Shown here: positions 53,998 through 63,369 of the stretch, one piece after another | Layout of the letters: every line of letters begins with the position of its first letter | How positions within the stretch are numbered: the stretch's first letter is position 1 | DNA from: Trichobilharzia regenti | Lineage: Eukaryota; Platyhelminthes; Trematoda; Strigeidida; Schistosomatidae | Assembly: GCA_944472135.2 (NCBI GenBank) | Contig: OX235266.1 | Coordinates: forward strand, 13,371,925 to 13,435,924 | Reading direction: 5' to 3' | Length of the DNA stretch: 64,000 nucleotides | Translations under genes and position numbers: made by a program | The notes under the pieces: generated by a model | Told to the model about the DNA's origin: nothing | Databases searched by the model: none | The model's input: the letters and a program-made list of their open reading frames with translations, nothing else

Positions 53998-54237
53998 CTA
54001 ATCACTGTGAGGTCTGTTTTCTAAGGATTCACACTTCACATTTACCGAGCTCAACATGTCATATATCTCAGGTATAAATTCCCGTGAGCTTTTATAACAA
54101 CAACGATAAGGAAGACTGTTTATCACTCCTATGTCCAGTGAATAACTTTTGTCACATTTGCACCACTCTTCAAATGGTACACTTACCTGTGGAGGTCTCA
54201 CTTGCTTCAGGAGCTTCATTTCCTTCGTGAAAAACAT
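53998..54237 (-). CDS. Cys-rich open frame, unidentified (possible exon)
   Basis: 79 codons from ATG at 54237 to TGA. Visible features: a basic start (MFFTKEMKLLKQVRPPQVSV), WCKCDKSYSLDIG, PYRCCYKSSREFIPEIYDML and SVNVKCESLENRP. The W-C-x-C ... C-C spacing recalls the Cys-rich intracellular domain of P2X7-type proteins, which recurs in many invertebrate proteins, but one expected cysteine (WCKCxxC) is Ser here. No clear splice sites or TATA box were found, and codon use is not informative. It may be an exon, a repeat-derived fragment or chance. Confidence 0.3.
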   Translation of the reverse strand: MFFTKEMKLLKQVRPPQVSVPFEEWCKCDKSYSLDIGVINSLPYRCCYKSSREFIPEIYDMLSSVNVKCESLENRPHSD

Positions 54238-54370
54238 TATGTTTAAGAATTCATAGCATCATTTAAAAAGAAAGATTTTTATATGAACAAAACATCAAAG
54301 ATCTAATCTGAACCCTCGAGAAATTATTTCAACAATTGCATTCAGCATATGACGTTTCTGATAGGATCCC

Positions 54371-54600
54371 ACACATTTTGGTATTGACTGTTAATCTTGC
54401 ATATATGGTATATTATCATTCTCACACATTTTGGTATTGACTGTTAATCTTGCATATATGGTATATTATCATTCTCACACATTTTGGTATTGACTGTTAA
54501 TCTTGCATATATGGTATATTATCATTCCCACACATTTTGTTATTGACTGTCAATCTCGCACATATGGTATATTATCATCTCTCACGCACTTTGTTATTGG
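54371..54600 (+). repeat. 53-bp tandem repeat, about 4.3 copies
   Basis: Units start at 54371, 54424, 54477, 54530 and 54584. Each carries ACACATTTTGGTATTGACTG and GCATATATGGTATATTATCA. The first three are identical and the fourth and fifth diverge, so the array probably grew from its left side. Confidence 0.9.
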
Positions 54601-54830
54601 CGATTAAGATCAATTATTTCAAATACCGTTAGCTGTCCATATTGTTGTAAAATGTATAAATACCATGGCTTTCTTTGTCGTTGTTGCACTTCAATACACA
54701 GTCACCGTCCAGCCTTTGTCTTTTGATATTTGCGTGCTTTACTAAATCGGAAGGTACGACAAGCAGATAGGCAGATTAGCTCAGGCGCAGACAGAACAAG
54801 GTGAAAACGTCTTCATTTAATTCCCTACAG
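54600..54830 (+). promoter_or_regulatory. Possible promoter or LTR-like segment after the tandem repeat
   Basis: A TATA-like TGTATAAATACC near 54650-54661 is followed about 30 nt later by a pyrimidine-rich start-like region (TTGTCGTTGTTGCACTTCAA). Tandem repeats upstream of a TATA box are common in LTRs and in some promoters. No second LTR, primer-binding site or ORF was identified, so the call is tentative. Confidence 0.25.
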
Positions 54831-54849
54831 TTATAACAGTTTCAAAGCA

Positions 54850-55740
54850 CGATAATTTGGGAGGATGTGCCTACGATGAAGGCACTTCCAGTGGTGCTTC
54901 GGATAGACTTTCTTTTCACAATACAACTCCTCAGTAAACTAATTCTGGTGTCTACAATGGCTAGCTTGACAGAAAACTTAAGCAGCGTATCAAGTTCTTT
55001 CACTGTCACAGAGTTCTTGCTTAGCTTTAAATAACCAAAAATACCCACTGAATCATGAAGAAAATAAAAGACAACTCAGCTCACAAACATTTTCTCATTG
55101 ACGAAATCTCGACTTGATAAATGAAGCTAAAAGTAAAATTACTTGAAGTCATTTCAATGCTGTGATTACACTCCGTAAGCTTGAAGGTTTCATTTCGAAG
55201 TTTTCATTGTCCTTACAAAACTGTGATTAGTCTGTGATGTGTTTCAACCAACTTCGAAAGTTTGTCAATAATTTCATCGGTTTTTGACTAAGCAAGACAC
55301 AGGAGGTTGGAGGATGAGGATTTTAACTTATTCCGACTAGGAGAGTTATAAAAGACCTTTTTATTGGCTTTTTTTCTATGCAGTTAATATAATACCGGAA
55401 TCGATCATTTTGAGCGATAATCTTACATCTCAGACTCAGGAGACTGAACAGAAATCTTACAGTATCTTTAAAGAGTCTTCTCTCGAGAGAACTGAAATAG
55501 TTATTCCATCTGATTTATTTAAATTAGGCATTAGGAAGACAAATATGGCGGCATTGTATAATTTCGTAGTTTCTTTATAAGCGCTTTATAACTACCATGG
55601 TTAACAATCATAAAATAAAATGTATGACAATTACTCAGTTATGTAAAACAAAACTACATCCTATTAACTAATCATATTTCAGCTGGTCAAGTATTCTGTG
55701 GTAGACAAAAGTTAATGTCAATTGTTTTCTGTATACATGG
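54850..55740. other. No confident feature
   Basis: A minus-strand open frame of 68 codons (55048-54842) shows no recognisable domain. The rest is AT-rich. Confidence 0.35.
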
Positions 55741-55749
55741 TTTGAGATG

Positions 55750-56240
55750 CATGTGATGAGTCCTCGAATTGCTGCTGTCCGACTTTAATAACCTTGGATT
55801 AGAGTTATATGAAATGACTGAGATTAATTTCGATATAGCGACCTAACATGAATTCATTTTTTGCAATTGATGATGGATTTATTTTTAGAGTAAGTGCACT
55901 TAGGAACATGCTTTTCTAGACGTCATTGAAACATTCCATTGGTTCTACCTATATATGTGTCATTGCAACTTCAAATGAAATTGTAGCCGCAGTATGAAGT
56001 AAATCTCGACAGGATTCTATCCTTTAATCGTATGTGGAAAAATTGCAAATGTTTCAGATGTAAGCAAAAGAGAGGTGTGGAATGAGACACTGATAGAAAA
56101 CCAAAGCCTTTCAGCTGTCAACTGCCTGATTTCAACCCCCTTCAATGGTAGTTTTATAAAGATAGCTTTTTTTGGTACAGAGTAGTCTCTGTTAACTGAA
56201 ACACTCAATAAAGCTTTCACGATATCCGTCAGTCAGTAAA
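55750..56240 (-). pseudogene. PLE linker and GIY-YIG remnant
   Basis: From 56220 downward: KKAIFIKLPLKGVEIRQLTA (PLE pre-endonuclease block, 'LPLKGDxxS..'), then after stops CNDTYIGRTN near 55975-55945 (GIY-YIG signature) and KHVPKCTYSKNKSI. Strongly decayed; no RT part. Confidence 0.55.
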
Positions 56241-56489
56241 ACTCAACTTATGTTCTATAGTTCATCAATTAATTTGTCGCTCTTTCAAATTGTATGGAGA
56301 CCTTGAAAACAGGCATTTCACTATGGGACGTTTATACTAGATAGGTGAGAACAAAACTGCTAAAGTGAAGATATTATCCACTCTATGTATGCTTGCGGAA
56401 TATGGATCACTGAATTGTTTTACTGTCTCTTCAAGTCACTAGGGTATCCAGGTAACCCACCTTACTGTTAAATTCCAATTCTGAGGTCA

Positions 56490-56770
56490 TTCTACCTGAG
56501 CCATTCACATATTCCTTGGCATTTCTAGTGGAATATGAGTCTTGAGGCTATAAGCCTTAAAGTTTCAGGGGACATGATAGCATTGCTTTTCTTTTGTTGG
56601 ATGTGCTAACCTGATGCCCGAAATCTTTCTTTACCAGGCTCACTGCTAGTCCAGCTAGTACGCCGGCTGGGAATAGAACCTTGTTCACGTGCAACAATGT
56701 CATCCAGTATCCTACCTATGGAACGCTGACTCATTAAAGCGTTATCTACTAGGCCATTTGGGCCTCAGAA
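56490..56770 (-). repeat. Family C SINE with tRNA-like head
   Basis: On the minus strand, GCCCAAATGGCCTAGTAGAT then AACGC (box A-like) at 56765-56740 and GGTTCTATTCCC (box B-like) near 56675 form a tRNA-like head. The body follows (GCATCAGGTTAGCACATCC, CCTGAAACTTTAAGGC). The end is CATATTCCACTAGAAATGCC, again like the RTE 3' terminus. It is the only family C copy here with a plausible box A. Confidence 0.55.
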
Positions 56771-56779
56771 TAACTAAGC

Positions 56780-57290
56780 TTTCATTAGAAAATTTAGAGG
56801 CTCGGGCGAATATCAACTCAAATTCATTTATATAAAAATTGTAGTGAAGTTTGATTTAAGGCACACTTACTAGTCGAATTAGTGGCTGGATGAAGGGAAA
56901 TATTTATCATATGAATGTCATTGATATTACCTGCAACAAAACAGGTTTGACTGAGACAATTTCAGCTGACATTGTGTTATACTAGAATATTCCTAATTGG
57001 ATGAGTTATGTATTCAAATAATGCGCCAATGTAAATGCATATTATAAACAGCTTGTTAAATTTGTGTCATTTGGCATAAGCGATCTACTGTTCGCCGCTT
57101 TTATGTATGTGTTTATTTCACAGAAGAATATCAGCTGTGTCTTCTAGAAAGTGAAATTTAACATATTTTAGATGTTCACCTTTGCTAGCGATCACACACA
57201 CACATAGAGGGATAATAGGCAACATATATCTACTGTGACGTTTAGATGTATTGAATTATAATCTCAGTTATACAAGGCTATTTAATACCG
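56780..57290. other. No recognisable feature
   Basis: AT-rich, with a short (CA)n run at 57191-57203. Confidence 0.4.
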
Positions 57291-57294
57291 ACGA

Positions 57295-58170
57295 CGATAC
57301 TGCTGAGTATGGTGGACTGGGTCATGAGACAGAACAGAGGGAAACGAGAAGACAGGAACACGTTAAACAAATACGAAGACTCTAGAAGAACTAGACTTTG
57401 ACGATGATTTATGTTTAGCGTCACACAGACTCGGAAACTAACAAGATGCCAGAAGCATAAACGAACTGAACATAGGGAAGACAAAGGCGATAAAGATAAC
57501 TGACCAACAAAATAACATCAAGCATCAATCACTATCACCGGGAACATTTGAAGAAAATCCCCCTCCCCTTATTTAGACATCGTTTCAACTGTAGTTATCA
57601 CACATGGGGATGTCAAAGCCAACCAGGATCAGGAGAGCAAGACAGATATTAATTCCCCTGAAGATGGTTGGAAGATTTCCTGATATCAGAATAGAGAACA
57701 AGATGCATATTTTCAGCACTAATGTCAAGTTGGTGCTTCTGTATACTTCAGAAAGCCACTAAAGGCATTTCTAGTGGGTTACTTCAAACGTCCAGCAACA
57801 GCTGTCCTCTTTTCATACTGGAGTTCAGATACCCAGGATCAATAAACACCATGGAACTCTGGGAGCGAATCAAAAAAGAATCTATTTTTATGACAATATG
57901 CCGACGAAAACTGAGATTACTGTGAGATATGTCTCAAAGATGGTCGGGTTAAAACTCGCGCCAGGTATAACCCTGGTTAAAACCTGATACAAATGGCGAG
58001 TTGAGCGTCTGAGGTTGATATGTAGAGGAGATCGTGACGACAGGAAATGAGAGAGCTTACTGGTAGTCGTGTAGCCAACTAAAGAGGACTGAAGAGAACA
58101 GGAGATGGCCGAGGTGTATTGCTGAAGCTCAATATTCTGCTGTGAACCTAAGGGAAAAATAGCAGTAGTT
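57295..58170 (+). pseudogene. RTE-like LINE fragment including the RT active-site region
   Basis: Plus-strand traces in order: DWVMRQNRGK, then LDFDDDLCLASHRLG (degenerate 'LDFADDLALLSH' with the FADD box as FDDD), INELNIGKTKAIKITDQQ, RIENKMHIFSTNVKLVLLYT, TMELWERIKKESIF and a worn 3' end (GCTGAAGCTCAATATTCTGC). Frames change repeatedly. It is one of two RTE copies in the window that still show the catalytic region. Confidence 0.6.
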
Positions 58171-58179
58171 CTCCTGTAT

Positions 58180-58920
58180 CAGTATCGTTGAATGATGCTG
58201 AAAAAGTTATGACAACGAGCTGCTTAGACTGAGGTTGATTTGACGTTCTTAGCTATGAGAAGTTTTCATTAGACTATGAGATATCTTGATATCGAAAATA
58301 AAAAACAACGTAGTTAACACATCAACTCACTACCAGCGCCTGTGGTAACAATAAATTAAATGAAAAGAAAAACTGTTGAAGTGATACTCTGTTTTATAAA
58401 AAGCGCGACAAATACGGATTGTGTGACAATGTATCCGGGAAATGTTCATCAAATAGCCTGCATAATATTCCTGTTAAGTATAACCTACTTGTAGCCTATA
58501 TTTCCACTCTCCTTAAGTCCCTGAATGTCTTTGAACTATAGGAATCACTCATATTGAAAACAAGAAATACAAAGTACCTTTTTTAGATTAGCAGGTTTTC
58601 ATAAAAAAATCTAAGCACCAGAGGACGAGCATGACAATACTAGTTAGCACTGGAATCCAGTAGGTAAGTCTTGTCTCACTTAAGAGTGATGTTTAACATA
58701 CTGAGACATTCGGAAGGACGGATGCTAGGTGAAATCGTTCAGATGACGAGGCCTAAACACCCTTATATTTGTGTGATTGATTCAGCTGTTGACAGCCACC
58801 AACCAGTAGACATCATGTTATTCTGTAGGCTTCATTAGCTGACATATCAATAAAGACTAAACATCCCACTCCTCTACAAACGCATATAGTAACTTTCACA
58901 TGTCGGTTTGCAGGGAATTG
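58180..58920. other. No recognisable feature
   Basis: AT-rich spacer without recognised repeats. Confidence 0.4.
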
Positions 58921-58929
58921 GTTGATGTG

Positions 58930-59120
58930 AAAACTTATCACGAAGGTAATCTATTTTTAAAGAACCAATGAAAAATCAGGAAGTAGTATTTCCCTTGTTT
59001 TGGACTATTGATCAATATGGACGCACAACCCCATCAGGGAAGGAGTGAACCTAGGAACTTCAGGCTATAAGATGAGCTCATTAGCCATTCAACTGCTGGG
59101 ATGGAATTCTATGGAACAAC
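58930..59120 (-). repeat. Family A repeat relic
   Basis: On the minus strand: CAGTTGAATGGCTAATGAGC, TCATCTTATAGCCTGAAGTT, CCTAGGTTCACTCC (box B-like), then GATGGGGTTGTGCGTCC. This is the tRNA-like head and following segment of family A; the hammerhead is unrecognisable. Confidence 0.45.
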
Positions 59121-59129
59121 GACCCCAAT

Positions 59130-60250
59130 CTATGCAGGCATCTAAACACCCATGATGTTACAAGGTGGGTCAGTAAGCCTGAGGTCTGTAGGTGTGTGTT
59201 TGTCTTCACCTAATCTGACCTCAAATGGTCTTTTAATCAAATCACACTATCGTACTCAGACATAAAATCAATAAAAGCACAGTCCAGACATAAAGTATAA
59301 TGAAAAAATCAAAACTCACTGCCAGAACATTTGACATTCCCGAACATCTCATGGAGAATTATCAAATAAATCAATAAAATGTACTCAAGCTTCATAATTT
59401 TTGCTTATCCGATAGTCAATAATACGAGACAGTGTCTTGTTTACAAAAATTTATTGCATATATATGCTCTCGCTTCTATAGACACCCAAACATCACGTGA
59501 ACAGTAAGAGACTACTCGATAGTGTTACCCTTTTTTGTCTACTCTGCGAACGAATGAAATAAATTGAAATAACTGGTAGAGAAGTTAGGCGACAAAAAAA
59601 GGTGAACACATTGCTTTTAAGGACAGACAACACATACCATCGGTGGTTGTGGTTAATAGAATTCCCTAGGAAAACCATAGTTTTGTTCATCGAATAAACA
59701 TTTCTTCGCAATAGCTTCATTTTCAAGCTGTACCATTAAATTTATACTCAGGAGAAAAGTCTTTAAAAAAACCGCTAAACAACGGCTCAATCAGTGTACA
59801 TATCATACGAATAAGTGTAATTAAATTGATTGACATTAGGACAGTGTAGAATTTTCGTAAGATTATGTAATAAGTACATCTCTACCAATAGTTTTAAAGT
59901 AGTTCGAGTAATATCACAGGGCAGTACACACATTTCCCTTGTTACGTGCCTTTGAAATGTGAAAGGAATGTTCTTAAGTATCTTACGACTAGTATAATAA
60001 AGAAATATGCCAGTGACCACTTATAAAAGTAATTCGAATCTATTCATCATTCCTTGACAGTGATGGGCTATCCGATTAGTTACCTAAAGAGACATAAAAG
60101 CATTGGAGAGAAAGCCTGAGATTATGATTGCACGCAGAAAAGCTCTATTTATTAAGTTACAATTTAATGATGACTTACAAAGTGAGATTTTATTCCAGAA
60201 GGAGCTTCCAAGAGTAAACGATGCGATTTCCACGCAGTGAACATATGTTT
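59130..60250. other. Mostly featureless; PLE 3'-region trace
   Basis: Minus strand 59770-59640 (TACAGCTTGAAAATGAAGCT, GCGAAGAAATGTTTATTCGA, GAACAAAACTATGGTTTT) resembles 19530-19600, the 3' non-coding end of the nested PLE. No coding part accompanies it. Confidence 0.4.
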
Positions 60251-60254
60251 GTAA

Positions 60255-60800
60255 CAGATAGATAGTTTTGTCTTATCTATGTACATTTATCAATTCAACC
60301 GCGACTGCAGTGACTGTTATGTTGGGCTTACTACAAGACAGCCTAACCAACATGTCACTACTCTAGGTCTCTCATCGTGGTTTTGTAAAAGATAGACGAA
60401 AACAATCCCCAGCTCAATTTTGTCACATTTACTTGGTAGTGGTCATTTAGTGGAGAAAAAAAATGAGTATTCATGGTAATTTATCTTATGTAACCGAAGC
60501 TTCCCAATAGGTATCGTATTCGTCTACTGCACACAGCTAAGGCGCTAGACATTTGAACAACTATTGAGACTAAATTATGCTCATTCAAAAGAAGTTAGTA
60601 CAGCCATTATCCCTGCTTTGTTGACCTAATAAGACTTAACCAGCTGATGAAATATATATCACCACTCACTTAATTTTTCAGCCCCTCTCTTATCACTCTC
60701 CAATCTTATTGTATCTTCATTAAAATATATTTTACTTACTTCCCTTACAATCTAGTATTACCTAATCGGTCCGTTTGCTTTTCATAGCCATTTTACTGAC
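60255..60800 (+). pseudogene. PLE GIY-YIG remnant
   Basis: Plus-strand frame near 60295-60360 gives YQFNRDCSDCYVGLTTRQPN and QHVTTL, matching 'C..C.xYIGxTxRxLxxR..EH' with Y-V-G for Y-I-G. A LGSGHLVEK-like string follows. The 3' flank (60650-60770) is AT-rich. Stops are frequent. Confidence 0.5.
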
Positions 60801-61033
60801 TACTACGTCTAACTGAACAATTTTTTGTTTAAACATGCTGTTTTACGTTATTCTTGTTATCATAATTCCTCCCAGCTTTTCATTTTTTTCATTGACAGAA
60901 CCGTTAAAGTATTAATCATCACTATTAATATGACTAATTGCATAATGTTTATTCACAATATTATTATCCTACCGACAAAACACCATGATTGGTTTATATT
61001 TGAATTTTTGAACAAAGCAGGAACTACAGTTTT

Positions 61034-61088
61034 AGCAGAATAAAATGGTACCATTATTGCTTATTTCGTTGCCTTCTCGTCAGCTGCT
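61034..61088 (-). ncRNA. Hammerhead motif, family Y pLTR (minus)
   Basis: On the minus strand, AGCAG (61088-61084), CTGACGA (61083-61077), GAAGGCAAC and GAAA (61067-61064) are followed by an AT-rich stem III around GGTACC, then ATT and CTGCT (61038-61034). Stem I AGCAG/CTGCT is intact. Confidence 0.6.
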
Positions 61089-61312
61089 TACATGGCAAAG
61101 ACATTATTAAATATATCTACAACAACAATTTTAACATACTTCCACACAGAGTTCAGTTTAAACAAAAATCAATCGATCAATATACTCATACACTAAAAAT
61201 ATATACATATATAAATATGCAATATTAACCACTATTCTGAACAATAATAATCATACACAATGGAAACTTTTAGCATTTCACATTCGGAGGAAAGAGAGGT
61301 GAAATTATCCAG

Positions 61313-61687
61313 TTACCAGGGCAAAGCATGGCTGATAAACGCTTCTTTCTGGACGCATAAATCAGGTTTCAGGCGCTTGATGGAAATGGCTTCAGCAAAC
61401 TTAAGGAGGATTGAGCTATTTTGCTTATTGATAATTTTGAACGACTTTTCGACGTCCACCTCATGACCCGTGTCGAGGAGATGCCTGGTGATGGCACTGT
61501 TTAAAGCATTTGTTCCCTTTAGACGTAAGCTTTTTGGTACATGTTCAGAAAATCGTAGATATGACCTTCTTTCTGTCCTTCCAATGTGAGTACTCCCGCA
61601 GATACATGTAAATTTGTATACACAGTTGGAGGTAACATGAGAAGGATATCTATCGATTTTTGATTGCACCAAAGAGCAAGTTGTGTT
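61313..61687 (-). pseudogene. PLE GIY-YIG endonuclease end, intact frame
   Basis: Open from the pLTR junction to TAA at 61310s: SLVQSKIDRYPSHVTSNC, VYKFTCICGSTHIGRTERRS, FSEHVP, SAITRHLLDTGHEVDVEKSF, KIINKQNSSILLKFAEAISI, KRLKPDLCVQKEAFISHALP. GSTHIGRTERR has His in place of the usual catalytic Tyr of GIY-YIG, whereas the sister at 45.4 kb keeps GSTYIGRT. There is no reverse transcriptase, so the copy is non-autonomous at best. Confidence 0.75.
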
Positions 61688-61851
61688 TGATTATTATTGT
61701 TCGGAATAGTGTTTAATATTGCATATTTATATATGTATATATTTTTAGTGTATGCATATTATTGATCGATTGATTTTTGTTTAAACTTAATTCTGTGCAA
61801 TTATGTTAAAATTGTTGTTGTAGGTATATTTAATAATGTCTTTGCCATGTA

Positions 61852-61903
61852 AGCAGCTGACGAGAAGGCAACGAAATAAAAGATGGTACCATTTTATTCT
61901 GCT
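61852..61903 (+). ncRNA. Hammerhead motif, family Y pLTR (plus), most complete
   Basis: AGCAG (61852-61856), core CTGACGA (61857-61863), minimal stem II GAAGGCAAC (61864-61872) and GAAA (61873-61876). Stem III ATAAAA/TTTTAT (six pairs) surrounds GATGGTACCA. The cleavage triplet ATT ends at 61898 and stem I returns as CTGCT (61899-61903). All conserved core bases are present. Stem II has only one clear pair, as in minimal hammerheads known from PLEs. Confidence 0.65.
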
Positions 61904-61964
61904 AAAACTGTAGTTCTTGCTTTGTTCAAATTCATTGAGGGGAATAAATGTATGAAATTTGAAT

Positions 61965-62195
61965 TTTTATTTGTAAATTTACTTACATTTGAGTTCAAAA
62001 CTTTCAATATTACCATTAGTAATATTAGCACAAGACATATAAGCGAACAATATTGTTTTCAATTGGAGCCGATTAGGCTGAACTCTAACTTAAATATGTT
62101 TATATATAACAATGTTAACCAGTGACGGTGATTTTGTTGATCAAATAATAATACTAATGTGGTAAATGTTTTAAACATCAGTAATAAGGACGATT
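61965..62195. other. No recognisable feature
   Basis: AT-rich spacer; an 80-codon frame (61883-62125) overlaps the pLTR and has no domain. Confidence 0.35.
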
Positions 62196-62199
62196 TTAA

Positions 62200-62790
62200 C
62201 TATAACAAAATATTGATAACAAGGTTTAAGCACGTAGCGATAAGAATAACGAAGGTGTCAGTAATATGTGTATATGTAGATAATTCAATAAAAAGATAAT
62301 TAGGTCAAATCTTAAAAGTTACGTAATACTAAAGATGGGTGAAGTGGACAGATAATCAGGCTTTAAATATATATCATAAAAATACGAAGGAGGTAGAAAA
62401 TAAGAAAGGGTGGGTGGGTTTTGAATAGAATTCACCTAGGCTAAGCAAGGGTGAGATAAAAGTAGAACAAGCTTCTTTTTTGTGCAAAGACACTAGGATT
62501 GTTCTCTCGAATCAATTCCCATAGCTTCGGCTATGTGTAAAAGGTGGGTTCTAATTCCGTTCAAAAGGTTCGATGTAATGCGATAGATAACTTTGAAGGC
62601 ACTATTTCTGTCCACTTGTTGACCACTATCAGCGAAAAGATGAACCAAAATATAACTTCCCATTGAATTCATTTGGCCTTTCCCACTAAACGATGAAGGA
62701 CGATGCTTATTAAAGCGTTTGTTAAGCTGTCTAGTTGTTCGACCTATATATCGCTTTCTCCTTAGCAGGAACTAAATTCAATTTACACTG
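62200..62790 (-). pseudogene. Penelope-like element 3' end with GIY-YIG remnant, family Z
   Basis: On the minus strand near 62775-62700: RYIGRTTRQLNKRFNKHRPS with SFSGKG, then SYILVHLFADSGQQVDRNSA, FKVIYRITSNLLNGIRTHLL and HIAEAMGIDS. RYIGRTTRQLNKRFNKH is a good GIY-YIG signature. The following 62480-62200 is 3' non-coding sequence matching 17440-17760 in reverse complement. It starts abruptly at about 62775, 5'-truncated. Confidence 0.7.
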
Positions 62791-62799
62791 AAGTGAATC

Positions 62800-63130
62800 T
62801 GTTTATCACAGGAATTTACTTTAACGGCTATATAACAAAGCTCTTAATCAGAACACACCCTCACTGCAGGGTTCAAACCCAGGACTTTCTGGCTACAAGG
62901 ATAGCAAGCTCGTAGACCATCAAGCCACTGGGACCCAATCTAATGGCTTGTCCATGAATTCTAATTTCTACCAATTCACGATATAGCGCAACCGCTGGCC
63001 AATGTCTTCGGAGAGTATTTGTCCTCACACCCAACCCACTGCATTTTACTGGTCACGATGTCTCACTAGAACCCCATGTAACTTCTTACCTGAATATGGT
63101 TAGTCACTGAAGAACCTCTCATCGACATTC
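62800..63130 (-). repeat. Family A repeat (minus)
   Basis: On the minus strand: 5' segment (GTGAGGACAAATACTCTCCG, AAGACATTGGCCAGCGGTTG), tRNA-like head (CAGTGGCTTGATGGTCTACG, box B GGGTTTGAACCC), then GGGTGTGTTCTGATTAAGAG, where the hammerhead core is CTGATTA and the rest is lost. Confidence 0.6.
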
Positions 63131-63139
63131 ATGCATTGG

Positions 63140-63365
63140 TTTTAGGGATTTGGTTGATTGCTTGAAGGATTTTATCATGAGCTGACACTAGTTAGAGAAC
63201 CTTTAGAACCTAGCGGGTGCGCACTAATAAAAACTCCCAAACTAGGCTGACGAAACAACTGTCCAGCAATCCTAGGTGGTTTTCCAATGGTTTTCTAACC
63301 AATGTCAGCTCATAATGAAATCCTGTAACCAATCAATCAAATACCTACAAATCAACACTTGAATA
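63140..63365 (+). repeat. Family A repeat lacking the tRNA-like centre
   Basis: The left terminus (GGGATTTGGTTGATTGCTTG, TTATCATGAGCTGACACTAG) is inverted relative to the right terminus (AATGTCAGCTCATAATGAAA, CCAATCAATCAAATACC). Between them is only the hammerhead: GTGCGCACTAATAAAAACTC, CTGACGAAACAACTGTCCAG. The core CTGATGA is CTAATAA, so inactive. A natural deletion derivative keeping termini and ribozyme. Confidence 0.6.
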
Positions 63366-63369
63366 TCTT

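Larger units (their letters stand above)
61000..61960 (-). mobile_element. Penelope-like element, family Y, minus strand, inverted pLTRs with hammerheads
   Basis: Left pLTR about 61005-61265 and right pLTR about 61688-61955 are inverted copies (GGTACC, ATTTCGTTGCCTTCTCGTCA, AACAATTTTAACATA). The ORF is reduced to the GIY-YIG end, and the right pLTR joins the coding sequence abruptly at about 61688. A sibling of 44520-45945. Confidence 0.8.

Noticed and set aside
54842..55048. 68-codon minus-strand open frame beside the possible LTR
   Set aside because: No gag-, pol- or host-like motif; not evidence for an LTR retrotransposon.
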